A stretch of 64,000 bases of DNA from Gordonibacter sp. 28C. GTDB lineage: Bacteria; Actinomycetota; Coriobacteriia; Coriobacteriales; Eggerthellaceae. The position numbers and the translations under genes are program-made. Below, piece by piece: positions 49,167-58,453 of this stretch; position 1 is the stretch's first letter, and every line of letters begins with the position of its first letter. The DNA lies in contig NZ_PPTR01000001.1 of NCBI RefSeq assembly GCF_003339845.1, forward strand, positions 310,001 to 374,000, in the 5' to 3' direction. A model generated the notes under the pieces. It did not search any database, was not told where the DNA came from, and saw only the letters and a program-made list of their open reading frames with translations.

Positions 49167-49937
49167 TTGAACATAGTTCTTTGCGACGACAACCACGACG
49201 ATTGCGAATATTACGCGCGCCTGCTCGAATCGATTGCCCAAAAAAGCGGTCTCGACATACGGCTCACCACCTACGAGAACGGTCAGAACTTTCTCTTCGA
49301 TCTTGAAGACATGGAGGCCATGCCGGACATCGTGTTCCTCGATGTCGTTATGCCCAAACTGGGCGGCATGGCGGTTGCCCGGAAGCTGTCCGAGAAGAAC
49401 TTCGCGGGGGCCGTGGTGTTCCTGTCCGTCTCGCGCGAATATGCTTTCGAGGCGTTCGACGTGCGGGCGTTCAACTACGTGCTCAAGACCGACGACAGCG
49501 ATGGTTCGCGCTTCCGCCGCGTGTTCCTCGAGGCCGTTTCAGCCGTAGAGGAGCGCAAAACCCGCTACATCCAAATCAACGGCATAACCGAACGACTGAA
49601 CATACCCATCGACGATATCTGCTACTTCGAGGTGCGCGGCCGGGTGTGCGTCGTGCATTTCAACTTGTCCCGTGAAAAGACCTTGCCTGGCACCGAGCAG
49701 ACGATCGATTTCCTATCGCCTCTGGGAAAATTGGAGAACATGCTGCTGCAGTATGGGTTCCTGCGCACGCACCGGTCGTTCCTCGTCAACTGCGCCTACG
49801 TGCAAAGCTACACGTACACCTCGATCACGCTTTCGAACGGCGTGGAGGTTCCGCTAGGGCGGGCGAAGCGGACTTCGTTCTTAGAAGCGATGGACGCCCG
49901 CGCCACGGTGCACGTGACCGAACATGATGAAACGTAA
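49167..49937 (+). CDS. LytTR-family response regulator
   Basis: A 256-residue regulator starting at TTG 49167 with GAGAGAGG six bases upstream. The receiver domain has the acidic pocket (IVLCDDNHDD), the phosphoacceptor Asp in IVFLDVVMPKLGG, and VVFLSVSREYAFEAF, then YVLKTDD. The LytTR DNA-binding domain follows (IPIDDICYFEVRGRVCVVHF, YGFLRTHRSFLVNCAYV). This is the AgrA/VirR/LytR type. No histidine kinase gene is near. Its 3' end overlaps the surface-protein operon by 14 bases, so it most likely is co-expressed with, and may regulate, that operon. Confidence 0.9.
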   Translation: MNIVLCDDNHDDCEYYARLLESIAQKSGLDIRLTTYENGQNFLFDLEDMEAMPDIVFLDVVMPKLGGMAVARKLSEKNFAGAVVFLSVSREYAFEAFDVRAFNYVLKTDDSDGSRFRRVFLEAVSAVEERKTRYIQINGITERLNIPIDDICYFEVRGRVCVVHFNLSREKTLPGTEQTIDFLSPLGKLENMLLQYGFLRTHRSFLVNCAYVQSYTYTSITLSNGVEVPLGRAKRTSFLEAMDARATVHVTEHDET

Positions 49938-50835
49938 ACGGCATAGAGCGCCGGCAGCGGTGGCCGTGCTCGTTGCTGCGGCCGTGCTCCTTCTAGTCGG
50001 GGTGCCCTCGGGCTATGCCGACGAGTGCCCGGCGGGCGGACAGCACGATTACGAGATAACCGTCGTGATGCCCGTGACCGACGATGCGGACGGCTTGGAA
50101 TACCTGGTGTGCAGCAAGTGCGGCGATTCGTTCTACCGCACGGTGCCGGCTACCGGCCACGAATGGAGCGATTGGTATGTGGACGCTCCGGCGACGTGCA
50201 CGTCCGAGGGCGTCGAGGCTCGGGTGTGCGCCAAACACCCCGATAACGTCCATTACGAGTACCGGATCATTCCTCCTCTGTCGCCTACCGGGGAGCACCA
50301 GTTCGTCGAAACGTCCCGTTTGGAGCCTTCATGCACCGAAGACGGCATGGCGATGTACGTGTGCTCCATCTGCGGCGAGTCGCACGGCGAAGTGCTGCCT
50401 GCCTTGGGGCACGACTGGGGAGGTTGGGAGACGGTGCGCGAATCCACCGAGGTCGAGCCGGGGCTCGAGCGACGAATGTGCCGGTGCTGCGGCGAGACGG
50501 AGGAACGGGTGTTGCCGTTGCTCGTGCAGGGCGATGCGCGCAAGCCCGACGAACCCGGCGACTCGGCGCCTCCGTCCTCCGACGAGGGCGGGAAAACACC
50601 GTGGTACGCAACGGACTTCTTCACCGCCGGCCCCACCCGGGCGGATGCGGTGATCGTAGGATCCGGTTTCCTCATATGTGCGGTGGTGGGGTGGCTGTCC
50701 GTCCCCCTTGTCATGCAGGTCGTTTGGCTGCGTCGCAAGCAGGCCGAGGTTCGTCGGACGAAGGGCGCCCGCTATGCAGCCGAGCATGCGGTGGTCGAGG
50801 TTGTTCGCCCGGACGAAGGGGGCGCGTCCGTATGA
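49924..50835 (+). CDS. Secreted membrane-anchored protein with CxxC repeats
   Basis: A 303-residue protein. An Arg/Lys-rich start and hydrophobic segment (VAVLVAAAVLLLVGVPSGYA) form a signal peptide. The exported part has three or four diverged units of the form L-x-x-Y-V-C-S-x-C-G-x-S-x(n)-G-H-x-W (YLVCSKCGDSF, ATGHEWSDW; MYVCSICGESH, ALGHDWGGW; RMCRCCGETEE), a repeat common in surface proteins of gut Firmicutes and Coriobacteria; the paired cysteines may bind metal or form disulfides. A Pro/Ser/Asp linker and a C-terminal helix (VIVGSGFLICAVVGWLSVPL) with a basic tail follow. It has no ribosome site and starts inside the regulator gene. Confidence 0.8.
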   Translation: MMKRKRHRAPAAVAVLVAAAVLLLVGVPSGYADECPAGGQHDYEITVVMPVTDDADGLEYLVCSKCGDSFYRTVPATGHEWSDWYVDAPATCTSEGVEARVCAKHPDNVHYEYRIIPPLSPTGEHQFVETSRLEPSCTEDGMAMYVCSICGESHGEVLPALGHDWGGWETVRESTEVEPGLERRMCRCCGETEERVLPLLVQGDARKPDEPGDSAPPSSDEGGKTPWYATDFFTAGPTRADAVIVGSGFLICAVVGWLSVPLVMQVVWLRRKQAEVRRTKGARYAAEHAVVEVVRPDEGGASV

Positions 50836-51035
50836 CGTTCGTTCGGATACTCAGCATACTGCTGTTTCTCGCGCTGGTAGGCGGCAGCATCGCGGTGCAT
50901 CGCCATCTGCGCCGCACGGTGGAGGACGGCAACGGCGTGGGCGACGTCAACGAACGTGGGCTGGACGGATTGAGCGATGCCGGCGTATGCGTAGGGTCGG
51001 TGGGTTCGCCGCAGAATGAGGACCGTCGTTTATGA
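50832..51035 (+). CDS. Small single-helix membrane protein
   Basis: A 67-residue ORF starting at ATG 50832, overlapping the previous stop by ATGA, so translational coupling makes it likely real. One N-terminal hydrophobic helix (VRILSILLFLALVGGSIAV) and a polar tail (HRHLRRTVEDGNGVGDVNER). No family recognised. It may be an accessory or anchor of the neighbouring surface proteins. Confidence 0.6.
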   Translation: MTFVRILSILLFLALVGGSIAVHRHLRRTVEDGNGVGDVNERGLDGLSDAGVCVGSVGSPQNEDRRL

Positions 51036-51178
51036 CGGGTCGGGCGTCGTTCGCGACGGGTTGCGTCTCGGGGAAAAACAAGGTGGTAAAAGTACCCTGA
51101 GACAAATTGTTCAGTGCGGGCGCGGATGTCCCAGGGGGAACTGGGTTCGGGCTGACAACAAGCGATTGGGGTGGTTGC

Positions 51179-54100
51179 ATGAGAGCAAAACCTGGCATGA
51201 CGCCAAAGCTTCTGCGCGTATTGTGCGCGTTCGCTTTGACAGTCGCCCTCGTTCCCGTTGGCGCGCTTTCCGCGCTGGCCGACGAGGGGTCCGAGCGTTC
51301 GGAGGAGACAGTCTCCGACGGCACCGAGCAATCGGCGCTCGCAATGTCGGGCATCGAGGCGGCGGCCTTGCGTTTTACCGAAGTCGATCCCGACGAGGGC
51401 TTGACTGCTGGCGAGCAGACGCGGGTGCCCGATTACTATCAGGTGCTGAACCGGGCCGATCGCCCCGAGCAGGCCTACACGCTGTACTATTACACCGTGA
51501 ACGGCGGGGACTTCTACCGCGTGTACGGCAGCGTGGACGGTCAAAACGTCGGCTACTACGCGTACGAGATCTACTCCGGAACCGTGGACATGTCGCACAA
51601 GATCGATAACGCAGAGGAGCGGGCGACGACCGCGGCGGAAGCCGCGCGTCTCGCCGCCGAAAAGGCCGCTGCGCAGACGCCGCCGCCGGTGGAGGCGATG
51701 CAGCCGGAAGCCGACATTAGCGAGGATGCCGATGTCGAAGTTCCAGAGGCCGTGCCTTTTTCCGACGACGTTTCCCCGCTGGCCGGCACGGACTACACGC
51801 CGGACTCGCCGAATTTCAAGGTCGAGGTCACCAATCTGGGCATGACGCCCAACGCCGGCATCTGGCCGGGAGACAGGTGCGAGCTCGCGTTCAATTGGAA
51901 CGTTGCCTTCAGCGGGGTGCAAAACTCCTTCAAAAACGGCGACACCGTCACCATCCCCACCAACCTTGCCGATCTCTACCGGTTCGCCGGTGGCTGGACG
52001 AGCAACGTTGCCACTGCGGGTGGAACCGTTGTGGCCACGTTGACCTTGACGGCCGACGGCAAGATCGTCATCGCTTTCAACCAGGCGGCAGAGGATATGG
52101 GGTTTGTGGGATTGTACGGGACGTTCCCAGGGTATTTCGAAAAGTTTGCGGCTAAGAATCTCGATTTGTCCGCAGATTCCAACGAGGCGCTAACCGTTGC
52201 CAGCGAAACCGTCTCCCTCGGCTTCAAGGGCGGCAAACTGTTAAACGTTACCTCCGTCGGCAACGGCTCCGCCTCGCTTTCCGGCGGTGCCGTTTCCGTT
52301 TTGCTGAACAGCGGATCCTCCGAAATCACCGGCACTCCGAATGTCGGCGAGACCCTTAAAAGCGTTACTTTGACGAAAGCCGACGGAACGAAGCAGGCGA
52401 TCGCAGCAGATGCGTCCGGAAAGGTCGTCATCGGCTCTTCCGACTTGCAGAACGGCAAAAACACCGTCACGTATGAGTTCTCCACCAACACTACGCCGCC
52501 TTCCACCGATGTCCTGAGCGAGTGGACATGGGACAACAAGGCGTATTGGGGCTCCGACGCACCGACGGGATCGACTCTTTTGACCTCGGCGCATTTCAAC
52601 GTGCAGTTCAATTATCAGTCCATGCTCGGCCTGTATCAATCCGGCGGCACCAACCTCAATCATTTCAAAGAAGACGGCACGGTATCCAACGCCTTCTTCG
52701 AGGATACCGTGCCAGGCGGGTCCAACGTGAAGGCGATCTGCGGCGATCGCAACGGCAACGGCAAACCGAAAATCTGGGCGACGCTGTACGATGTGACTAC
52801 GGCGACGGTGGATGCCCATACGAACAATCCGAATCCAACCACCACGCCAACGACGAAAGTGCTCAAGAACGTCGACCTTGTCGCCAACGGGACAATTTCC
52901 GAGGTGGTGCAAGGTGCCGGAGAATCCTTGGGCTCCTTCCGGAGTCGCGTTCAGGCGGCGCCGCTCACCTATGGCGTCCATACGGATCCGGCCACGGGGG
53001 CAATGACCCTCATGGTCAACCTGGGATCGCCGGGCACCCCCGGCAGCGGGGTCAACGCGACGGCGACGTGGGGCGATGCCGTTACGAGCAACGCGACCCT
53101 CAGTGCCATTTACGGCGACGGCAACGTTGTTGGCGGCAACGTCCAAGCATTCCAGATCGAGTATTACGCCGATTACGCGGGAACCCCCTATCCCCTTTCA
53201 GGGTTGACGAACGCAGTTGAATACACCCGGACGAACGCTCAAGGCTCAACCTCCACCTCGACCATCGCCTCCTCCGCCTACTCGGTGCCCGGAAACACGG
53301 TCGTGGCCGTTCCCAGCAAAGGCGAGCTTCGCATCACCAAGGTGGACGTTTTAACGCACGCCCCTATCCAAGGCGCTGTTTTCAAGGTTCAAATCCAAGG
53401 TTCCGATGGCGCATGGAGCGACTATCGCGATAGCCTGGGGAACGTGGTTCAGGGAACTACGGGCGTCGACGGCAAAGTCTTGCTGGGCGCGATGACTTCC
53501 AACAGCACGTATCGTGCCGTCGAGGTCAGCGTTCCGGCTCCTTACGCTTCCGACTCGCTCGCTTTCACCCACATCGGAGGCATCGCGATATCTTCGACGG
53601 GCGAGTTCTCTATGAGCAGCAGCGACGTCGAAGGTTGCGAGGCGCTTGCGACCAACCAAAAGGCGTTCACCGTCACCTACGACGCCAATGGCGGCTCCGG
53701 CACCATGACCGATCCTGATAGCCCGTACGCCGAGGGTGCGGCTTGGGCGCCTTTGGGCAACGCGTTCACCTATGCCCACCATCATTTCGTTGGTTGGAAC
53801 ACCGAGGCGAACGGAACCGGTCAGGCTTACAACGTCGGGCAGACCTACAACATCTCCCAAGATGTTACGCTGTACGCGCAGTGGGCCGTCGACGCGCATT
53901 CGGTGAGCTACGTGTCGTCCGACACGGACAAGGGCGTGGTCGCCGGCGGGCCGGAGACGGTCGATCACGGCTCCAATCCCACGATGACCGGCGTGACCGT
54001 CACGCCGAATACCGGCTTCGAGCTGGCTTCGCCTGCGTGGAGCTACAGCATGGCCAAGGGCGACGGCTCGTTCAAAAGCGACACGACGAACGATCCTTCC

Positions 54101-55756
54101 AGCGTGGCCATCACGGGCGACACGGTGTTCATGGCGCTTTTCAAGGAGAAGGCCAACGTTCCCCTTGCCTACGCCTCGATCAACGCCTCCATGGGCACCG
54201 TGTCGCCGCAGAGCGAGTCGCTTGCCCCGGTCACGGGCACTGCGGCCGGTTCCACGGCCACGGCTCTTCCCGGCTACCACTTCGTGAAGTGGACCAACGA
54301 CGTCGACGCCACCGAAACTGCCGACGCAACCCTTACGGGTGCGCAGGTTGATGCGGTGGCCAAGACCTCCGGCATCTACGTGCCGGTCACGTTCACGGCG
54401 CACTTCGCCGAGGACGCCGACGTGACCATCTCCTATGTTTCAGGGGACTCGTCCATGGGCTCGGTTCTGCCGATTTCCGAGCTGGTGCATCCGGCTACGG
54501 GCGCCGCTTTGGGCTCCACAGCCACGGCCGCTCCCGGCTACCATTTCGTGAAATGGACGAACAACGTCAACTCCGCCGAAACCACTGACGCGTGGCTCAC
54601 AGGTAGCCAGGTGGACGCCGTAGCCAAAACCTCCGGCGTCTACGTGCCGGTCACGTTCACGGCGCATTTTGCTCCGAACGCCAACATCGAGCTAACCTAC
54701 GTTTCCGATAGCGCCGCCGCTGGCTCGGTCTCGCCGGCGAGCGAGTCCCTGGCTCCGGCCACCGGTTCCGCTTCCGGTTCAACGGCTGCGGCAAAACCCG
54801 GTTATCATTTCGTGAGTTGGACCAACAACCTCGACTCCACCGTGACGACCGACGCGGTCCTCTCTGCCGCGCAGGTGGACGCGGTGGCAAAATCTTCCGG
54901 CATCTACGAGCCCGTCACCTTTACGGCGCACTTTGCCGAGAACGCCAACATCGGCTTGGTCTACGCATCCAACGATTCCACGATGGGCGGCGTCTCGCCC
55001 TCCGGCGAGGCCCTGGCTCCGGCCACCGGCGCCGCCTCGGGCTCCACGGCCACGGCGAATCCCGGATATCACTTTGTGAAGTGGACTAACGACGTCGACG
55101 CCACCGAGACGACCGACGCAACGCTGTCTCCCGCCCAGGTGGACGCTGTCGCCAAGTCCTCCGGCATCTACGAGGCGGCCACGTTCACGGCTCACTTCGA
55201 GAAAGATCCGTCGACCGTCGTCGAAGTGACCAAGAGTGTTGACAAGGACGTCGCGAAGCCGGGCGACATCCTCACCTACACCATCCACGTTGCCAACAAG
55301 GGCGGTTACAAGAGCGACGGCATCTTCGTGAAGGACATCATCCCTGCCAACACCACCTTCGTCGGGTGCGACGAACGCGGCATCTACGGAACAACGGGCT
55401 CGAGCGAGAACTACGTGAAGTGGTGGATCGGCGAAGGATTGCCTTCCGGAACGTCCCTCGACCTCACGCTCAAGGTTCGCGTCAACGAATGCCGGGACGG
55501 CACCGAGATCGCCAACGTGGCGCTCTGGCAGGAAACGGCGACGAGGCCCGACACCCCGGCGGCCGAAAACCAGGTAAGCGGCACCAACAAGGTGAAGACG
55601 ACGGTGAACGGATCCCGTCCTCCGGCCCTGGGCAAGATGGTGAAGACCGGAGACGGCTTGCTCAAGGGCGGGGCGGCCCTGCTCGTCCTGGCAGCGGCCG
55701 TAGGTGGCGCGGGTCTGCTCCTTGCGCGGCGTCATGCGGCCGAAAACCGCCGATAA
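51179..55756 (+). CDS. Large surface adhesin-like protein with tandem repeats
   Basis: A 1525-residue wall protein. Signal peptide near the start (LLRVLCAFALTVALVPVGAL). An Ala/Glu helical segment at ~145-185 and a long beta-rich region follow; then a Cna/SpaA-like domain (GELRITKVDVLTHAPIQGAVF), one Listeria-Bacteroides repeat (VTYDANGGSGTM to LYAQW), a related unit, four 88-residue repeats (GYHFVKWTN to PVTFTAHFA), and a DUF11 domain (VTKSVDKDVAKPGDILTYTI). The C-terminus has MVKTGDG, a hydrophobic helix and RR, as in sortase substrates but without the Leu-Pro of LPxTG. ATG 51179 follows GGGGTGG; the frame is open to a TTG at 51107. Last gene of the LytTR-led operon. Confidence 0.88.
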   Translation: MRAKPGMTPKLLRVLCAFALTVALVPVGALSALADEGSERSEETVSDGTEQSALAMSGIEAAALRFTEVDPDEGLTAGEQTRVPDYYQVLNRADRPEQAYTLYYYTVNGGDFYRVYGSVDGQNVGYYAYEIYSGTVDMSHKIDNAEERATTAAEAARLAAEKAAAQTPPPVEAMQPEADISEDADVEVPEAVPFSDDVSPLAGTDYTPDSPNFKVEVTNLGMTPNAGIWPGDRCELAFNWNVAFSGVQNSFKNGDTVTIPTNLADLYRFAGGWTSNVATAGGTVVATLTLTADGKIVIAFNQAAEDMGFVGLYGTFPGYFEKFAAKNLDLSADSNEALTVASETVSLGFKGGKLLNVTSVGNGSASLSGGAVSVLLNSGSSEITGTPNVGETLKSVTLTKADGTKQAIAADASGKVVIGSSDLQNGKNTVTYEFSTNTTPPSTDVLSEWTWDNKAYWGSDAPTGSTLLTSAHFNVQFNYQSMLGLYQSGGTNLNHFKEDGTVSNAFFEDTVPGGSNVKAICGDRNGNGKPKIWATLYDVTTATVDAHTNNPNPTTTPTTKVLKNVDLVANGTISEVVQGAGESLGSFRSRVQAAPLTYGVHTDPATGAMTLMVNLGSPGTPGSGVNATATWGDAVTSNATLSAIYGDGNVVGGNVQAFQIEYYADYAGTPYPLSGLTNAVEYTRTNAQGSTSTSTIASSAYSVPGNTVVAVPSKGELRITKVDVLTHAPIQGAVFKVQIQGSDGAWSDYRDSLGNVVQGTTGVDGKVLLGAMTSNSTYRAVEVSVPAPYASDSLAFTHIGGIAISSTGEFSMSSSDVEGCEALATNQKAFTVTYDANGGSGTMTDPDSPYAEGAAWAPLGNAFTYAHHHFVGWNTEANGTGQAYNVGQTYNISQDVTLYAQWAVDAHSVSYVSSDTDKGVVAGGPETVDHGSNPTMTGVTVTPNTGFELASPAWSYSMAKGDGSFKSDTTNDPSSVAITGDTVFMALFKEKANVPLAYASINASMGTVSPQSESLAPVTGTAAGSTATALPGYHFVKWTNDVDATETADATLTGAQVDAVAKTSGIYVPVTFTAHFAEDADVTISYVSGDSSMGSVLPISELVHPATGAALGSTATAAPGYHFVKWTNNVNSAETTDAWLTGSQVDAVAKTSGVYVPVTFTAHFAPNANIELTYVSDSAAAGSVSPASESLAPATGSASGSTAAAKPGYHFVSWTNNLDSTVTTDAVLSAAQVDAVAKSSGIYEPVTFTAHFAENANIGLVYASNDSTMGGVSPSGEALAPATGAASGSTATANPGYHFVKWTNDVDATETTDATLSPAQVDAVAKSSGIYEAATFTAHFEKDPSTVVEVTKSVDKDVAKPGDILTYTIHVANKGGYKSDGIFVKDIIPANTTFVGCDERGIYGTTGSSENYVKWWIGEGLPSGTSLDLTLKVRVNECRDGTEIANVALWQETATRPDTPAAENQVSGTNKVKTTVNGSRPPALGKMVKTGDGLLKGGAALLVLAAAVGGAGLLLARRHAAENRR
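54152..55207 (+). repeat. Four tandem 264-bp (88-codon) repeats in the adhesin gene
   Basis: Units begin at 54152, 54416, 54680 and 54944, exactly 264 bases apart, each encoding a domain with LAPATG, PGYHFVKWTN, AQVDAVAK and FTAHF. Exact unit length with good conservation makes copy-number change by recombination possible, always in frame. Confidence 0.92.
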
Positions 55757-55861
55757 TCAGCTGCTTCACGCAGGGTTGCCCGGAATGGGGCTTGGGGGTT
55801 CGTGCATGGGTCCCAAGTCCCTCGGCTTCCCATCCTCGTTCGATATCCACGAGCGGAGGAT

Positions 55862-55963
55862 ATGCGTAACGATAGAGTTTTTTCAAAGATAAGCAAGGCC
55901 GGTAGGCTTCAGCAAACCTTGCTCCAACGAAACGGCTACGGGAGGGTTAAACCCCTCCCGTAG
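55862..55963 (+). CDS. 33-codon ORF ending inside a terminator hairpin
   Basis: ATG 55862 with GGAGG just upstream opens a 33-codon ORF (MRNDRVFSKISKAGRLQQ and further basic/Gln-rich residues) whose TAG lies in the 3' arm of the hairpin at 55932-55967. No family is recognised. If translated, ribosomes would disturb the terminator before the antiporter gene. It could equally be a chance ORF. Confidence 0.3.
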   Translation: MRNDRVFSKISKAGRLQQTLLQRNGYGRVKPLP

Positions 55964-55971
55964 CCGTTTTT
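55932..55971 (+). terminator. Intrinsic terminator between adhesin and antiporter genes
   Basis: ACGGCTACGGGAGGG (55932-55946) pairs perfectly with CCCTCCCGTAGCCGT (55953-55967), followed by TTTTG. Strongest terminator of the window; it ends transcription from the adhesin operon. Confidence 0.85.
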
Positions 55972-56096
55972 GCACCCCTCTTCTTTGGTACAACACTCGG
56001 GAACAACGAAACCCTGCAACGGCGTCGCTGCGTGTTCCCGCTCGAACGCGTTGAAGCAAGCCCACCTTGCAGCAAACCAAAGAAAGGAGTTGGAGC

Positions 56097-58316
56097 ATGA
56101 GCGAATCCCGTCAGCAGGCGGTCGCGCCCTCGGCCGATCCCGGTCCCGTGGGGCAGGCGAGCCGTCCGTCGTTCAAACGGTCATTGACGTTCTTCGGGTT
56201 TTTTGCAATCACCGCATCGATGGTGATGACGGTGTACGAGTATCCGTCGTTCGCCTCGTCCGGATTCCAGCTGGTGTTCTTCTTGATCATCGGCGGCATC
56301 CTGTGGTTCTTGCCCGTGGCGCTGTGCGCGGCGGAGATGGCCACGGTGAAGGGGTGGGAGTCCGGCGGCATCTTCGCGTGGGTGGGCAACACGCTGGGTA
56401 GGCGCTGGGGCTTCGCGGCGCTGTTCTTCCAGTGGTTCCAGATCACCGTCGGCTTCGTCACCATGTCGTTCTTCATCCTGGCCGCTCTGGCCTACGTGTT
56501 TCGGTGGGACGCGCTGTACAACAACCCGCTGGTCATGTTCTTCGGCGTGGCGGCCATCGTGTGGCTGCTCACGCTCACGCAGCTGGGCGGCACGAAGTAC
56601 ACGGCCCGCATCTCCAAGGTGGGCTTCGTGGGCGGCATCATCGTCCCGGTGCTCGTGCTTCTGGTGGGTTTGATCTACTACTTCGCCACGGGTGGCGCCT
56701 CGCAGATTTCCATGACACCGGCCACGTTCGTGCCCGACTTCGGCAAGGTGGACACGCTCGTGATCTTCGCCTCGTTCATCTTGGCGTACATGGGCGTCGA
56801 GGCGTCTGCGTCGCACGTGAACGAGTTGAAGAACCCGAACCGCAATTACCCGCTGGCTATGATCATCTTGGCCGTCCTCACCATCGCGCTCGACGCGCTG
56901 GGCGGCTTGGCCGTGGCCACCACCCTGCCGGCCTCGGTGTTGGACGGCAACCTGTCCTTCGGCGTGATCGAGGCGTTCCGTTCCATCTTCGTGCAGCATA
57001 TCGGGCCGTCCATGAGCTGGATCGTGTTCGTGGTGGCGCTGCTGCTGGCTTTGGGCGTGCTGGCCGAGATATCCGCATGGATCGTCGGCCCGTCGCGCGC
57101 GCTGCTCGACACGGCGCACGACGGCATCCTGCCGCCGTCCTTCAAGAAGGTGAATAAGAACGGCGTGTCGGTGAAGACCGTGGTCATCCAGGCCGTCATC
57201 GTCACGGTGTGGGATGCGGTGCTGTGCGGTTCCATCGCGCTATCCGGCGGCTCGAGCTCGTCGGTGGGCTACCTCACGGCCATCGGCCTGACGGTGGTCA
57301 TCTACCTGGTGGGCTACGTGCTGTTCTTCTTGGGGTACTTCTACCTGATCTTCAAGAAGAAGAACCTGCAGCGCTCGTTCCAGCTTCCCGGCGGCACGCC
57401 CTTCAAGGCAATCGTGGCGGCCGTGGGACTCATCATGACCGTGGCCACGCTCATCATCTCGTTCTTCCCGTCGTCGAACCTCGACGCCCAGTCGAACATG
57501 GTGTACCAGGCCACGCTCGGCGTCGCATTCGTGGTATCGGTGGCCATCCCGTTCATCATCTACAGCCTGCGGCATCGTTGGGCTCCCCAGGGGCCGACGT
57601 CCAAGACTGCGGTGGGCGGAGGCGCGGCCGGCGTCACGGGATCCGGCATGCCGATCGGCACCGCGTCGCGCTCGGTGCCGCTGGGGCCGCAGGCTCGGAA
57701 GGCGGCGCAGTCGGTTGATCCGGCGGAGGTCGATCCGAAGAAGGGCATGGCCCCGTCGGTGACGTCGAGCACGCTTGGCGACAGCGGGCCCATCAACAAG
57801 CGCACGCGGGCGTCCGAGAACCTGCGCAACGGCGGTTCGAAGCCTGCCGGAGCCGGTGCCTTGGGCTCGACTGCCGGAGGCGGCCCCGGGTCCGACATGG
57901 GCGCCGCCATAGCGCGCGGCATCTCCGCAGCCGTGGTCAGCGTGACCAGCCGCCCGTCGGGACCGGTGTCCGTCGATTCCGGCCCCACGGTCGGTGCGAA
58001 CGACGTGCCGGCCGAGCCCCAGCCCGTCATGCGCGACGCCGTGGAGGTACGCGAGATCGACCTCGACACAGGCGGGGGCGCCCATGACGCACCGCCTTCG
58101 TGCGAGGCGCCCGCCGCGGCGCATGCTCGCAAGGACGGCGCTAAGGATGCGGGAAAGGTTCGCGACGATCTGATTGAGCGCGAGGCTGAAGGCGACCCGT
58201 CGCTGCGCGCCAGCGTCACCCAGGCCGTGGTGGGCGAGGGCGTGCCCCGCGCCGACCCTGACACGCCCGAACCGCGTCGCGAGACCGGCATCGACACGAA
58301 CCAGCCGGGCCGCTAG
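56097..58316 (+). CDS. gadC: Amino-acid antiporter (GadC-like) with long C-terminal tail
   Basis: A 739-residue APC-superfamily transporter. Helices run from ~30 to ~510, beginning FFGFFAITASMVMTVYEYPSFASSGF and including FLPVALCAAEMATVKGWESG and AYMGVEASASHVNELKNP, as in glutamate:GABA antiporters. The remaining ~225 residues are hydrophilic and low-complexity; E. coli GadC has a short C-terminal plug that closes the pore at neutral pH, and this tail is far longer. Directly followed by glutamate decarboxylase, which fixes the likely role: import of glutamate and export of GABA for acid resistance or proton-motive force. AAAGGAG precedes ATG 56097. Confidence 0.85.
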   Translation: MSESRQQAVAPSADPGPVGQASRPSFKRSLTFFGFFAITASMVMTVYEYPSFASSGFQLVFFLIIGGILWFLPVALCAAEMATVKGWESGGIFAWVGNTLGRRWGFAALFFQWFQITVGFVTMSFFILAALAYVFRWDALYNNPLVMFFGVAAIVWLLTLTQLGGTKYTARISKVGFVGGIIVPVLVLLVGLIYYFATGGASQISMTPATFVPDFGKVDTLVIFASFILAYMGVEASASHVNELKNPNRNYPLAMIILAVLTIALDALGGLAVATTLPASVLDGNLSFGVIEAFRSIFVQHIGPSMSWIVFVVALLLALGVLAEISAWIVGPSRALLDTAHDGILPPSFKKVNKNGVSVKTVVIQAVIVTVWDAVLCGSIALSGGSSSSVGYLTAIGLTVVIYLVGYVLFFLGYFYLIFKKKNLQRSFQLPGGTPFKAIVAAVGLIMTVATLIISFFPSSNLDAQSNMVYQATLGVAFVVSVAIPFIIYSLRHRWAPQGPTSKTAVGGGAAGVTGSGMPIGTASRSVPLGPQARKAAQSVDPAEVDPKKGMAPSVTSSTLGDSGPINKRTRASENLRNGGSKPAGAGALGSTAGGGPGSDMGAAIARGISAAVVSVTSRPSGPVSVDSGPTVGANDVPAEPQPVMRDAVEVREIDLDTGGGAHDAPPSCEAPAAAHARKDGAKDAGKVRDDLIEREAEGDPSLRASVTQAVVGEGVPRADPDTPEPRRETGIDTNQPGR

Positions 58317-58453
58317 CGTCGTCGAGGCAACGGGTAGGCGGCCGACGCGACGCTCTGCGCCGGCACGCCCCGCCTGCGCCGCCGGTCGCGGTGCAGGCGG
58401 GGCACCCATTCGCCCGTCAATTCAGGTTCCAACCCTACGTACAGGAGGTTTAT

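Larger units (their letters stand above)
55757..56096. other. Intergenic region with terminator and small ORF
   Basis: About 340 bases between the adhesin and the antiporter. It contains the short ORF at 55862-55963 and the terminator at 55932-55971. Nothing else is evident apart from AAAGAAAGGAG before the antiporter start. Confidence 0.5.
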
